Assembly: GCF_000832305.1 (NCBI RefSeq)
Contig: NZ_CP010537.1
Coordinates: 1,364,001-1,428,000, forward strand
Source: Cupriavidus basilensis
GTDB lineage: Bacteria; Pseudomonadota; Gammaproteobacteria; Burkholderiales; Burkholderiaceae
DNA length: 64,000 nucleotides
Direction: 5' to 3'
The stretch's first letter is position 1; every line of letters begins with the position of its first letter. The position numbers and the translations under genes are program-made. Positions 40,744 through 48,301 of this stretch are shown here, in pieces. Below the pieces are notes generated by a model that had not been told where the DNA came from, did no database searches, and saw only the letters and a program-made list of their open reading frames with translations.

Positions 40744-41069
40744 GGCTGGAGTCCTTGGCAAGAGGCCTTAGCCGAGTTCGCGCACGAACAGCGGCAAGCC
40801 GTCACGGGTCGGCACATGGCCGGGCTGCGTGGAATGGCGCCAAGTGGGGGTTGATGCGTGGGGTTGGCGCGGGGACGGGGCGGAATGTGCAATGGCGGTG
40901 GCAGGCATGAGGCAGCTCCGGTGGCGGTTACCTGGCGAGTCCAGGCAAGCTCAGTGTCGGAGCTGGGGGGCTGCGCGCCAATTACGTGGCAGGTAATCAA
41001 GGTGCCCATGACGACCGCCGCAGGCACCAGGAGGATCACGGCGCCGGCGAAAGGGCGAAAGGGCGAAAG
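40744..41069. other. 326-bp gap upstream of the MFS gene
   Basis: No convincing gene. It holds two inverted repeats: CCTGG-cgagt-CCAGG near 40927-40942 and ATTAC-GTGGCAG-GTAAT (40981-40997). Either could be an operator for the leftward MFS gene, but no cognate regulator is beside it. Confidence 0.5.
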
Positions 41070-41333
41070 CTACCGCCTGCGATGGCTTCGCAGCGCCCGC
41101 GGCGTCCCGCTCCGAATCGCTTCCTCGAGTAAATCCGCGAGGGCCCGCGTCCGGCGTTCCGCGATCTGCTGCGCCGTGGCCCGCGCGCCAGGCATCCCCG
41201 TATCCGTGCGCGCACCGGCGCCCAACTCCTTCACGGCTTCGCCGCGGCGGGCCGGATCGACCTGTGGTTTCGCGTCATTTAGCATGGGATTCGAGGCCTG
41301 CGGTTGCTGTTTCAGGCCGGATTGTGCACCCAT
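41070..41333 (-). CDS. Hypothetical 87-residue charged protein (doubtful)
   Basis: Not recognised. The reading frame gives a soluble protein with Gln/Ala/Arg-rich composition, no membrane helix and a plausible amphipathic helix (ATAQQIAERRTRALADLLEE). There is no strong ribosome site; a GGGGATC..TTCCCC hairpin precedes the ATG. It may be real because the codon third positions are GC-rich, but support is weak. Confidence 0.35.
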   Translation of the reverse strand: MGAQSGLKQQPQASNPMLNDAKPQVDPARRGEAVKELGAGARTDTGMPGARATAQQIAERRTRALADLLEEAIRSGTPRALRSHRRR

Positions 41334-41490
41334 CTTGCGCGGGGAAGATCCCCTCTTGTTGGGGTAATCATTGAAGGACTATTGACGGCGGAAAAGCGCC
41401 CGGGCCATTGCGGCGAGGACGTTTCGCGCGGCACATGATGTTTCGGGGTCTGCTGCGGCCTTGAAAGCGATGGCTGCGCTCGGCAAGGCC

Positions 41491-41523
41491 AAAAAAAATG
41501 CCCACCGGATAAACGGAGGGCAT
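41491..41523 (-). terminator. Intrinsic terminator with eight T
   Basis: Minus strand: ATGCCC, T mismatch, CCG, loop TTTATC, CGG, T mismatch, GGGCAT, then a run of eight T. It is the clearest intrinsic terminator in the window and reads leftward, where no coding gene ends. Confidence 0.8.
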
Positions 41524-41604
41524 GAAGAAGTGACATTGGGCGAGACGCTTTTCTCGCCCGCACGCAGTGTCTCACCGTGGGCGCCGGGCATCTGCCCCAA
41601 TAGC
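41491..41604 (-). ncRNA. Candidate small RNA with hairpin and intrinsic terminator
   Basis: On the minus strand, the stretch from about 41604 to 41491 has a hairpin GGGCGAG-loop-CTCGCCC (41558-41537), an unpaired pyrimidine-rich stretch (CACTTCTTC) and then a textbook terminator: ATGCCC/GGGCAT plus CCG/CGG around TTTATC, with eight T (41523-41491). A smaller hairpin GGGC-AGAT-GCCC lies near the 5' end. There is no good start codon with a ribosome site, and no annotated gene upstream whose transcript would need this terminator. The 5' end is estimated; length would be about 105-115 nt. Confidence 0.5.
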
Positions 41605-41629
41605 GTGGGGATTGTGCTTCATCACCCAC

Positions 41630-41643
41630 TTGACTTGGATCAA
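41630..41643 (-). promoter_or_regulatory. FNR/ANR-like box upstream of the small RNA candidate
   Basis: Minus strand TTGAT-CCAA-GTCAA, one base off the consensus TTGAT-N4-ATCAA. CACAAT at 41616-41611 or GCTATT at 41604-41599 could be the -10 element. In the first case the box would cover the -35 region, hinting at repression; in the second it would lie near -44, closer to activation. A one-mismatch site may also arise by chance. Confidence 0.4.
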
Positions 41644-41713
41644 CACTCGAAGCTAGGCGATGTGATCCCCGCTGTCTGCGGGGCAGTGGCCCGGGATGGC
41701 CTCAGCGGCCTGC

Positions 41714-42373
41714 CTACTGCTCGCGCGGCACGAATCGCCAGCCGCCGGCTTCAAGCGCAAAGGCAAAGCCGGTGACGCGCTGGTCGGGCTTGCCGCCGGT
41801 GGAGATCACGGCAGAGCAGCGTACGTTGCCGCTATCGTGGCTCAGGTGGCACTCGTCGAGTTGCTTGACCGTCAGCGACGTGGCCATTTCGGTCAGTTCC
41901 GCGACTGCCTGCGCATCCGTCTGGGTCTTCAATTGCCCGCGGGCAAATTCGCGCATCGAGGCGGTGGCTTGCCCGGCGTCCGGGCCACTGATGGCGGGTT
42001 CTTCACGCCGCACCAGCACCCACGGCTCTGGGTTGCCGCCGAAGGCCAGTGCGCGGTAGCCGTCGCGGCGGCCGGCCTTGACCCCGACGATGCAAACGAT
42101 CTCGCCGCCGCTGGCGGGCAGGCAGCCCTTGACCGTATGCGCCTTGATGGAAGCCATGATCCCCGCCACAAGCGGCGAGCGCGCACGCTCGGCCGCGGCC
42201 GGGTCAGTTTGCTCCAGCTGCTTCAGGCGCTCGGCTTCCGATTGCTGGATGGCGGCGGTGACCTGGCCGGGCGTGGGCGCTGGCGGGGCCTCGGCAGCGA
42301 TGACGCCGGTGCTGGCGGATGCCAGGCAGGCAGAAAGAATTGCAGCTCGGGTAGCGAGGCGGGAAATGCGCAT
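41714..42373 (-). CDS. Hypothetical exported protein, 219 residues
   Basis: Not recognised. A signal peptide (MRISRLATRAAILSACLASA...VIAAEAPP) is followed by a coiled stretch (QQSEAERLKQLEQTDPAAAERA) and a mixed alpha/beta region with four Cys (KGCLP, EIVCIVG, DECHL, VRCSAV) spaced to form two disulfides in the periplasm. Start at 42373 is chosen for the signal peptide. No neighbour suggests a function. Confidence 0.65.
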   Translation of the reverse strand: MRISRLATRAAILSACLASASTGVIAAEAPPAPTPGQVTAAIQQSEAERLKQLEQTDPAAAERARSPLVAGIMASIKAHTVKGCLPASGGEIVCIVGVKAGRRDGYRALAFGGNPEPWVLVRREEPAISGPDAGQATASMREFARGQLKTQTDAQAVAELTEMATSLTVKQLDECHLSHDSGNVRCSAVISTGGKPDQRVTGFAFALEAGGWRFVPREQ

Positions 42374-42604
42374 GGATAGGGAGCAATGGCCGGATAAGAA
42401 GGGCGGCCAGTTTAGCACCCGGGCAGGCAGTCATGAGCAGCAAGGGCCTCTTTATCGAGGCGCTCGTTTTCCGTTTTCCGCTCCAGCGATCGTGCCCGGC
42501 GCCCGGTGCCCGGTGCCGGTCACCAGCATGAAACAGCCCGCCAATCGGCGGGCTGGGCGGCCTGGTCAGGCCTTGCGGGGTCCAAGCGCCAAGCGCCAAG
42601 CGCC

Positions 42605-42769
42605 TTAGCTGGTTTTCTCTTTCTTCTGGTGATGGACGATCCGGTCCCACCAGTAATGGAACGGATGGGCGTGTTCCGGATAGAGCACCGACTTGTGGAA
42701 AAAGCCTGCGCGAATGACGAAGGCGTAGAGCAGGACAATTACCCCGAGGAAGAGCATATAGGCGATCAT
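42605..42769 (-). CDS. Small membrane protein, 54 residues
   Basis: A short gene with AGGGA six bases before its ATG. It begins MIAYMLFLGVIVLLYAFVIR, one membrane helix, followed by a His-, Tyr- and Trp-rich tail (EHAHPFHYWWDRIVHH) and a Lys-rich end. The rich set of His (six) could bind metal or haem, though this is speculation. Stop TAA at 42605-42607. It lies divergent from the MFS gene at 42849. Confidence 0.65.
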   Translation of the reverse strand: MIAYMLFLGVIVLLYAFVIRAGFFHKSVLYPEHAHPFHYWWDRIVHHQKKEKTS

Positions 42770-42848
42770 GGCGGTTCCCTAATATGGTGACCATGATTCA
42801 TTGTAGGCGTCGCGCGCCTGGCGCGTTGGGCGCTGACGGCTAACTGTC

Positions 42849-44270
42849 ATGCCAGTCATTCAGAGCGATATCCCCGCCCGCCTGGACCGCCTGCCGTGGT
42901 CGCGCTGGCACTGGCGGGTGGTAGTCGCGCTGGGGGTGGCGTGGGTGCTCGACGGGCTCGAGGTGACGCTGGTGGGATCGCTGGGTGGCGTGCTCGAGCG
43001 CCCGGATGGCCTGGGCCTCGATGCGGCGCAGGTAGGGTGGCTAGGGTCGCTGTACATCGCTGGTGCGGTAACGGGCGCGCTGGTGTTCGGCCGCCTTGCG
43101 GACCGCCTTGGCCGCAAGGCCTTGTTCCTGGTGACGCTGGCGGTGTACATGGCGGCGACATTGGCCACCGCTTTTTCCACGGGTTTTGTCTTCTTCGCGG
43201 TGTGCCGCTTCCTGACGGGCCTTGGCATCGGGGGCGAGTACGCGGCGATCAACTCGGCCATCGATGAACTGATCCCGGCGCGCGTGCGCGGGCGCGTCAG
43301 CCTGGCCATCAACGGCAGCTTCTGGTTCGGCGCCGCACTTGGCGCGGGCCTGAGCCTGGTGCTGCTGGATCCGCGCGTGCTGGGCCCGGCCCTGGGCTGG
43401 CGCGTGGCGTTCCTGCTCGGCGCAGTGCTGGCGCTAGCCATCTTGCTGGTGCGCCGGGACGTGCCGGAGAGCCCACGCTGGCTGCTCACGCATGGGCGTG
43501 GCGCGCAAGCCGGGCGCATCGTCGCCGCCATCGAGGCGCAGGTGGTGGCCCAGTGCGGCGCGTTGCCGCCGGCCACGGGCAAGATCCTGCTTTCCAGGCG
43601 CGCGGCGCCCACGCTCGGCGAGGTCGCGCATGTGCTGTTCAAGCGCTACCGGCTGCGCAGCGCGGTAGCCCTGGCGCTGATGGTCTCGCAAGCGTTCTTC
43701 TATAACGCGATCTTCTTTACCTATGCGCTGGTGCTCACGCGCTTTCACGGCGTGCCCGATAACCGCGTGGCGCTGTATATCTTCCCCTTTGCGCTGGGCA
43801 ATGTGCTGGGGCCGCTGCTGCTGGGGCCACTGTTCGACCACATCGGGCGCCGCCGCATGATCGGGCTGACCTATGTGCTTTGCGGCGTGGGACTGGCCAT
43901 GACCGGGTGGGCCTTCGAGCAGGGCTGGCTTGATGCACGCAGCCAGGCGCTGTGCTGGTCGGCGGTGTTTTTCCTGGCCTCCGCGGCGGCCAGTTCCGCT
44001 TACCTGACGGTGAGCGAGGTCTTTCCCATCGAGACGCGCGCCCTCGCCATCTCCGTGTTCTACGCTGTGGGGACAGGCACCGGGGGCTTTATCGGTCCGT
44101 TGCTGTTCGGCGCGCTGATCGAGAGCGGCAGCCGCGCCGCGGTGGCTGTTGGCTATGGCATCGGCGCGGCGCTGGTGATCGTTGCGGGCTTGTTTGCCCT
44201 GCGCTATGCGGTCAATGCGGAGAAGCGCCCGCTGGAAGAGATCGCGCCGCCGCTGTCGTCGCGCGATTAG
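42849..44270 (+). CDS. MFS transporter, sugar-porter/AAHS-like
   Basis: A 473-residue carrier with twelve membrane segments. GRLADRLGRKALF (loop 2-3), RFLTGLGIGGEYAAINSAID and PESPRWLLTHGRGAQA mark the metabolite:H+ symporter branch that takes up sugars or aromatic acids. The conserved D of the first helix is in AWVLDGLEVTLVGSLGG. Monocistronic; substrate unknown. Confidence 0.85.
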   Translation: MPVIQSDIPARLDRLPWSRWHWRVVVALGVAWVLDGLEVTLVGSLGGVLERPDGLGLDAAQVGWLGSLYIAGAVTGALVFGRLADRLGRKALFLVTLAVYMAATLATAFSTGFVFFAVCRFLTGLGIGGEYAAINSAIDELIPARVRGRVSLAINGSFWFGAALGAGLSLVLLDPRVLGPALGWRVAFLLGAVLALAILLVRRDVPESPRWLLTHGRGAQAGRIVAAIEAQVVAQCGALPPATGKILLSRRAAPTLGEVAHVLFKRYRLRSAVALALMVSQAFFYNAIFFTYALVLTRFHGVPDNRVALYIFPFALGNVLGPLLLGPLFDHIGRRRMIGLTYVLCGVGLAMTGWAFEQGWLDARSQALCWSAVFFLASAAASSAYLTVSEVFPIETRALAISVFYAVGTGTGGFIGPLLFGALIESGSRAAVAVGYGIGAALVIVAGLFALRYAVNAEKRPLEEIAPPLSSRD

Positions 44271-44316
44271 CCCGCCTTGCATGGCGCGCCGGCAACACGG
44301 GCGCGGTCTGGTCTGC

Positions 44317-44730
44317 TCAGGCCGGATCCTTCCTGCGGAATGCGGCCTGCGCGGTGGCGATCAGACGGCCTTGGCTGTCGGTGACCTCGGCGTTGGAGAA
44401 AAATACCCGGCGGCCACCGCCCACGCGCCGGCCGACCACCAGCAGCGGCTCTACTTGCGCGGACGAGACATAGTTGACGTTCAGCGAGATGGTAGTGGCG
44501 GCGCGGCGCACGCCATTCTCGGGAAACAGCCCGGCGTAGCCGCCCGCCGCGTCCAGCAGCGTGGCCAGGATGCCGCCTTGCACCACGCCCGTGTTGTTGA
44601 GGTGCGCGGCCTGCGGCATCAGCGACATGCGCACCAGGTCCGGCTGCCACTCCACGATGGTGAGATTCAGCGATTCGAGAAAGGGATTCTCCAGTGCGTA
44701 TGGCTGGCTTGCGGGGGTGTTGTCAGGCAT
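44317..44730 (-). CDS. Hotdog-fold thioesterase, PaaI family
   Basis: A 137-residue acyl-CoA thioesterase. The hotdog signature is NNTGVVQGGILATLLDAAGGYAG, followed by ATTISLNVNYVSS and the strand GRRVFFSNAEVTDSQGRLIATAQAAF. These enzymes hydrolyse aryl- or acyl-CoA thioesters. Two starts are possible (44730 or 44772); the shorter one is used because the extra residues are Pro/Ser-rich and unlike the family. Neither has a clear ribosome site. Confidence 0.8.
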   Translation of the reverse strand: MPDNTPASQPYALENPFLESLNLTIVEWQPDLVRMSLMPQAAHLNNTGVVQGGILATLLDAAGGYAGLFPENGVRRAATTISLNVNYVSSAQVEPLLVVGRRVGGGRRVFFSNAEVTDSQGRLIATAQAAFRRKDPA

Positions 44731-44886
44731 GGCGGGCGAAGGACTGTGCCGGTGAGTTGGAATGGCCGTCATGATAGCCGCTAGCGGGCCTGCGGCAATC
44801 CGGACGGCGTCGTTGTCACGCTCTGCGGCGGGACGGGCGCGATGCGTTTGCCGCGCGCCTGATCCTGTTCGCAGGCCCCGGGATGG

Positions 44887-45249
44887 CTAGGCGGGCATCG
44901 CGCTCATCATTAGCAGCCCGCATCCGCCGAGCATCCCTGCCCAGCGGGCGGCGCGTACCGCGATGGCCGGCGCGTAGCCGAGCAGCAGCACCAGCACGAG
45001 CGCGCCGAGCGTCAGCGTGCCGACCCATGAGACGCTGCCCATCGGCCAGCCTTGCTGCTGCACGCAAGCCGCCAGGGCAAGGGCCAGCGCGGCCCAGCCG
45101 AGTCCCTGCAGGCGCAGGCGCTCGGCGGGCGAAGCCGCGGCGCCGCGGCCGTGGCGATCGGCATAGTGCCGGTCCAGCGTCTGGCTCAGCGCGGTGAAGC
45201 CGCTATAGGCGAAGGCCAGTGCAGTGAAGAAACCCAGGCTTGCGCTCAT
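44887..45249 (-). CDS. DUF3325-family membrane protein
   Basis: A 120-residue protein with three to four membrane helices, beginning MSASLGFFTALAFAYSGFTAL. This family is repeatedly linked with PepSY-domain and DUF3649 proteins in iron-uptake loci. It overlaps the PepSY gene stop by ATGA and is last in the four-gene operon behind a Fur box at 48012-48030. Confidence 0.8.
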   Translation of the reverse strand: MSASLGFFTALAFAYSGFTALSQTLDRHYADRHGRGAAASPAERLRLQGLGWAALALALAACVQQQGWPMGSVSWVGTLTLGALVLVLLLGYAPAIAVRAARWAGMLGGCGLLMMSAMPA

Positions 45250-46892
45250 GCGGCTCCCTTCGCATCGCTGGATGGCATGCCGATGTCCTTGGCTGGCACC
45301 GAGCGCTGCGCGGGCATGCGCGCCTTGGCGCGCCGCCCCAGGACATGCGCTGCCGCGCCCAGCGCAATGCCCAGCGCCAGCACCGTCAGGTCGAACCCGG
45401 CCACGGCAGCGGGCCCCTGGCCCTGCAGCAGCGTCACGCCCAGGTGGGTCTGCGTGGTGAAGGCGTTGAGTACGGGAATGGCAGCGAGCATCAGCGCACC
45501 GGCCCACAACTGCACGCGCCACATGGTGCGCGTCGGCCGCACCTGCGCCAGCACGGCTGCCACGCTCCAGGCGATGAAGAAGGCATGGATCTCCGCGTCG
45601 GGGCGGTGCGGCATGCCCACGGGCAGCAAGCGGTTGGCCCAGAAGTACGTAGCAAACGCGATCGGCAGGCCGGCAATAGCGCCGAGGTTGAGCGCATCCA
45701 CCAGCCGCAGGCCAAAGCTCGGGCGCGCGCCGGCCGCCAGCGCCTTGGCCTGGCCCTGGCGCGTCTTCACGCCCCACAGCAGCGCACCGGTGGCCACCAT
45801 GGCGCAACCTGCCAGCCCGCTCACGAAGAACAGCGCGCGCAGCAAGGGCCCGGCGAAATGCGCCTCGTGCAGGCCCACCATCGCGCCACGCGTCTGGTTG
45901 GCCGCGCCGGGCGCGTCTCCCGTGGCCGCGACCAGGGCGCCGGTGACGCCGTTAAAGCGCATCGACGGCGCATTGGCGGACAGCGAACCCTCGGTGCCGC
46001 GCGACACCGTGATGGTGGCGTTGGCATCGCCCGCCAGCATGATGGCGACGCGGGTGGGCTGCGCGCCACGCCAATGGCGCACGGCTTGCTCCACCAGCGG
46101 GGCGACCGGCGTCAGCGCAGCCGCCTGCCCACTTGGCTTGCCTTGTGGCGCGCGGCCGAAGGCCTCATTGTTGAAAGCCTGCTGGTTGCCCTGGTACGCA
46201 GTCTGGATGCCCCACGGCATGTACATGAACATCAGCGTGACCAGCCCGGTGTAGGTGATCATCAGGTGGAATGGCAGGGCCAGCACGGCGGTGGCATTGT
46301 GCGCATCGAGCCAGGAGCGCTGGCCCTTGCGCGGCCGGAAGGTGAAGAAGTCCTGGAAGATGCGCCGGTGCGTGATGATGCCGCTGACAATGGCCACCAG
46401 CATGAACATGGCGCAAAACCCGATGATCCAGCGCGCCCAGATCGCCTGCATGAAGTACAGGTCGAAGTGCAGGCGGTAGAGGAACTCGCCGCCGCGCGTG
46501 TCGCGCACGGCCTGCAGGAAGGCGCCGGTGGCCGGATCCAGCGTGCGGCTCTCGAAGCGGCCGCGGCCGCCCCCGATGCCTGAGGCCGGCGCGCCGGGTG
46601 GGCGCATCCACAGCACGCTTACCGCAGGGTTGCGCGCATCCGGCAGGTCGATGAACCAGCGGGGCGAGTCCGCGGCGTTGCGCTGCAGGTACGCTACCGC
46701 ACGGCCGGCGGCGTCGGCGCTAGACACTTGCGTGGCGGCCGAGCGGTGCAGCTCGGGCTGCATCCATAGCGTGATCTCGTCCTTGAAGTAGCTGGCAGTG
46801 CCGGCGCAGAACACCAGCAGCAGCACCCAGCACACCAGCAGTCCGGACCAGCTATGCAGCCAGGCCATCGATTGACGCAGCCCGGCCCTCAT
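45246..46892 (-). CDS. PepSY-associated transmembrane protein (putative ferric-siderophore reductase-like)
   Basis: A 548-residue membrane protein. The first helix region is WLHSWSGLLVCWVLLLVFCAG, the usual start of PepSY_TM proteins; further helices occur near residues 165-190, 230-255, 380-405 and in the C-terminal bundle. Conserved His in HSWSG, HFDLYF and FHLMITYTG may bind haem or metal. Proteins of this type accompany TonB receptors and are thought to reduce or release iron from siderophores. The start at 46892 overlaps the DUF3649 stop by ATGA. Confidence 0.83.
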   Translation of the reverse strand: MRAGLRQSMAWLHSWSGLLVCWVLLLVFCAGTASYFKDEITLWMQPELHRSAATQVSSADAAGRAVAYLQRNAADSPRWFIDLPDARNPAVSVLWMRPPGAPASGIGGGRGRFESRTLDPATGAFLQAVRDTRGGEFLYRLHFDLYFMQAIWARWIIGFCAMFMLVAIVSGIITHRRIFQDFFTFRPRKGQRSWLDAHNATAVLALPFHLMITYTGLVTLMFMYMPWGIQTAYQGNQQAFNNEAFGRAPQGKPSGQAAALTPVAPLVEQAVRHWRGAQPTRVAIMLAGDANATITVSRGTEGSLSANAPSMRFNGVTGALVAATGDAPGAANQTRGAMVGLHEAHFAGPLLRALFFVSGLAGCAMVATGALLWGVKTRQGQAKALAAGARPSFGLRLVDALNLGAIAGLPIAFATYFWANRLLPVGMPHRPDAEIHAFFIAWSVAAVLAQVRPTRTMWRVQLWAGALMLAAIPVLNAFTTQTHLGVTLLQGQGPAAVAGFDLTVLALGIALGAAAHVLGRRAKARMPAQRSVPAKDIGMPSSDAKGAA

Positions 46893-47179
46893 GGCGCGCT
46901 GCGCAAGGCGGCCAGCAAGAGGCCGAGCCCCACGGCAGGCACCGCCACGCCGGCCCAGGCGCGCCACGCGCTGCCGGCGGCGAACACCCACAGCACCGCG
47001 CACGCGTAAAGCGAGAACGACAGCAGCGTGGCTGTCATCACCGCCTCGGCGGGCGGCATGGGCAGCACCACGGCAAGCAGCCCGGTGGCCACGGCCGCGA
47101 GCACGTAGCCGCCCCCGATGGCGGCCACCACGCGCGAGGCAACGCCAAGGCGATAGCGGCCGGTCTGGCTCAATCCCAT
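46889..47179 (-). CDS. DUF3649-family membrane protein
   Basis: A 96-residue protein with three membrane helices, beginning with RYRLGVASRVVAAIGGGYVLA and LPMPPAEAVMTATLLSFSLY, the family hallmarks. The start at 47179 has GGGAG 8 bp upstream. It lies 13 bp after the DUF4198 gene and overlaps the PepSY gene. Role in iron uptake is inferred from company. Confidence 0.8.
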   Translation of the reverse strand: MGLSQTGRYRLGVASRVVAAIGGGYVLAAVATGLLAVVLPMPPAEAVMTATLLSFSLYACAVLWVFAAGSAWRAWAGVAVPAVGLGLLLAALRSAP

Positions 47180-47192
47180 GACAAGCGCTCCC

Positions 47193-47915
47193 TTACTTGT
47201 TGGGCGTGGCTGCCGGCACCGCGGGTACCGCGGGCAGGCCATCGCCCTGCGTCAGCGACAGGGTGGTGACGTAGCTGGCGATGTCGTATGGCTTGCCATT
47301 GCGCTCGCCGGCGGTCTTGTCGACGTGGTGCACCTCCAGCACGTAGGTGCCTTGCCACGGCTGCGCCAGGCGCACGATGCCTTGGTCGTCGGTGCGCAGT
47401 TCGCGGCCCCAGCCGGACTGCACGGCCACGCCCACCTTGGCCTTGGGCAGTGGGCGGCCGGCATAGACCACCTGGTACTCGCCGGCGTGGCCGGTCGGCA
47501 CGATGTCCAGCGCGAGCTTGGGCGCTACTGCGGTTGTGGAGCCAGCGCCCAGCAAGCGAGCCGCCGGCGTCCAGGCGGTGCGGATCACCTTGTCGCCGTC
47601 CTTGCGCTCCAGCAGCGGATAGCCCGTGTCCTGCGCGACGATGGTCTCGCCCGCGCCTGCGCGCCCCGAGAGCACGAAGCCGTTGGTGGTCTTGTCGGCC
47701 TTGAGGGGTTGCTCACCCCTTGCCGTTACCAGTACGGCAGAGGGTTGCACGAACCGGTCCAGCAGTCCCGGCGAAACTTCGCGCAGGTTCTCGTTGAATT
47801 CGCCAAAATACAGTTGGGCGGCCGCCGGCGTTTGCTCCAGCCAGACCTGGTGAGCCTGAGCGGTGCCGCTCAGTGCGGCGCCGCAAAGCAGGGCGGAGGT
47901 GATGAGGCGATTCAT
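47193..47915 (-). CDS. DUF4198 exported protein, first gene of the iron operon
   Basis: A 240-residue periplasmic protein with a signal peptide (MNRLITSALLCGAALSGTAQA) and then HQVWLEQTPAAAQLYFGEF, the typical DUF4198 start with a conserved His next to the mature N-terminus. Two beta-sandwich domains follow (LERKDGDKVIRTAW; KVGVAVQSGWGRELRTDDQG). These proteins occur with metal-transport genes. It ends in a Pro/Ala tail. The operon runs DUF4198, DUF3649, PepSY, DUF3325. Confidence 0.82.
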   Translation of the reverse strand: MNRLITSALLCGAALSGTAQAHQVWLEQTPAAAQLYFGEFNENLREVSPGLLDRFVQPSAVLVTARGEQPLKADKTTNGFVLSGRAGAGETIVAQDTGYPLLERKDGDKVIRTAWTPAARLLGAGSTTAVAPKLALDIVPTGHAGEYQVVYAGRPLPKAKVGVAVQSGWGRELRTDDQGIVRLAQPWQGTYVLEVHHVDKTAGERNGKPYDIASYVTTLSLTQGDGLPAVPAVPAATPNK

Positions 47916-48011
47916 GGGCGATGCATCCTTTCAAGACGGGGGCTGGCAGTGCCGTGTTGCGCACAGGCCGCTGGCCGGGACGGCCGGGAAATCGTGATCG
48001 TGAAGTCGCAT

Positions 48012-48030
48012 ATGATAATCGTTCTCATTT
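48012..48030. promoter_or_regulatory. Fur box
   Basis: ATGATAATCGTTCTCATTT matches the Fur 7-1-7 pattern TGATAAT-N-ATTATCA at most positions (TGATAAT-C-GTTCTCA). On the minus strand it overlaps a TATCAT -10-like element about 100 bp upstream of the DUF4198 gene, as expected for iron repression. The rest of the 386-bp gap (47916-48301) shows nothing else. Confidence 0.7.
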
Positions 48031-48301
48031 AACTTGTGTGGGTTTTGCATGATGGCGCAGCGTTGGGGGCGGGGCATGGACGCAGGCTGGCCAATGCCCC
48101 CCGGAGGCGGATTTGCGGTCATCGAGGGGGTGCAGGAGAGGGGCCTGTGGCCCGGCTTTTGCGTCCGGATTCAAAGCTCGGCGGGGGCCGGTCCCGCGCT
48201 CGGCTATCATGTGCGATCCTCAGGATCTCCAGGGTGCTGCCAGCGCCGCATCCGCGACCGTTCCCCCGCTCCTTCTACCTGCATTTATTGTGTCTTTTGC
48301 C

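Noticed and set aside
40740..41039. A 99-codon minus-strand frame upstream of the MFS gene
   Set aside because: It runs into the MFS gene start, is Pro/Cys-rich and matches no family; the two inverted repeats fit a regulatory gap better.
41312..41629. A 105-codon minus-strand frame across the small RNA candidate
   Set aside because: No ribosome site, the frame runs through both hairpins and the T run, and its translation looks random.
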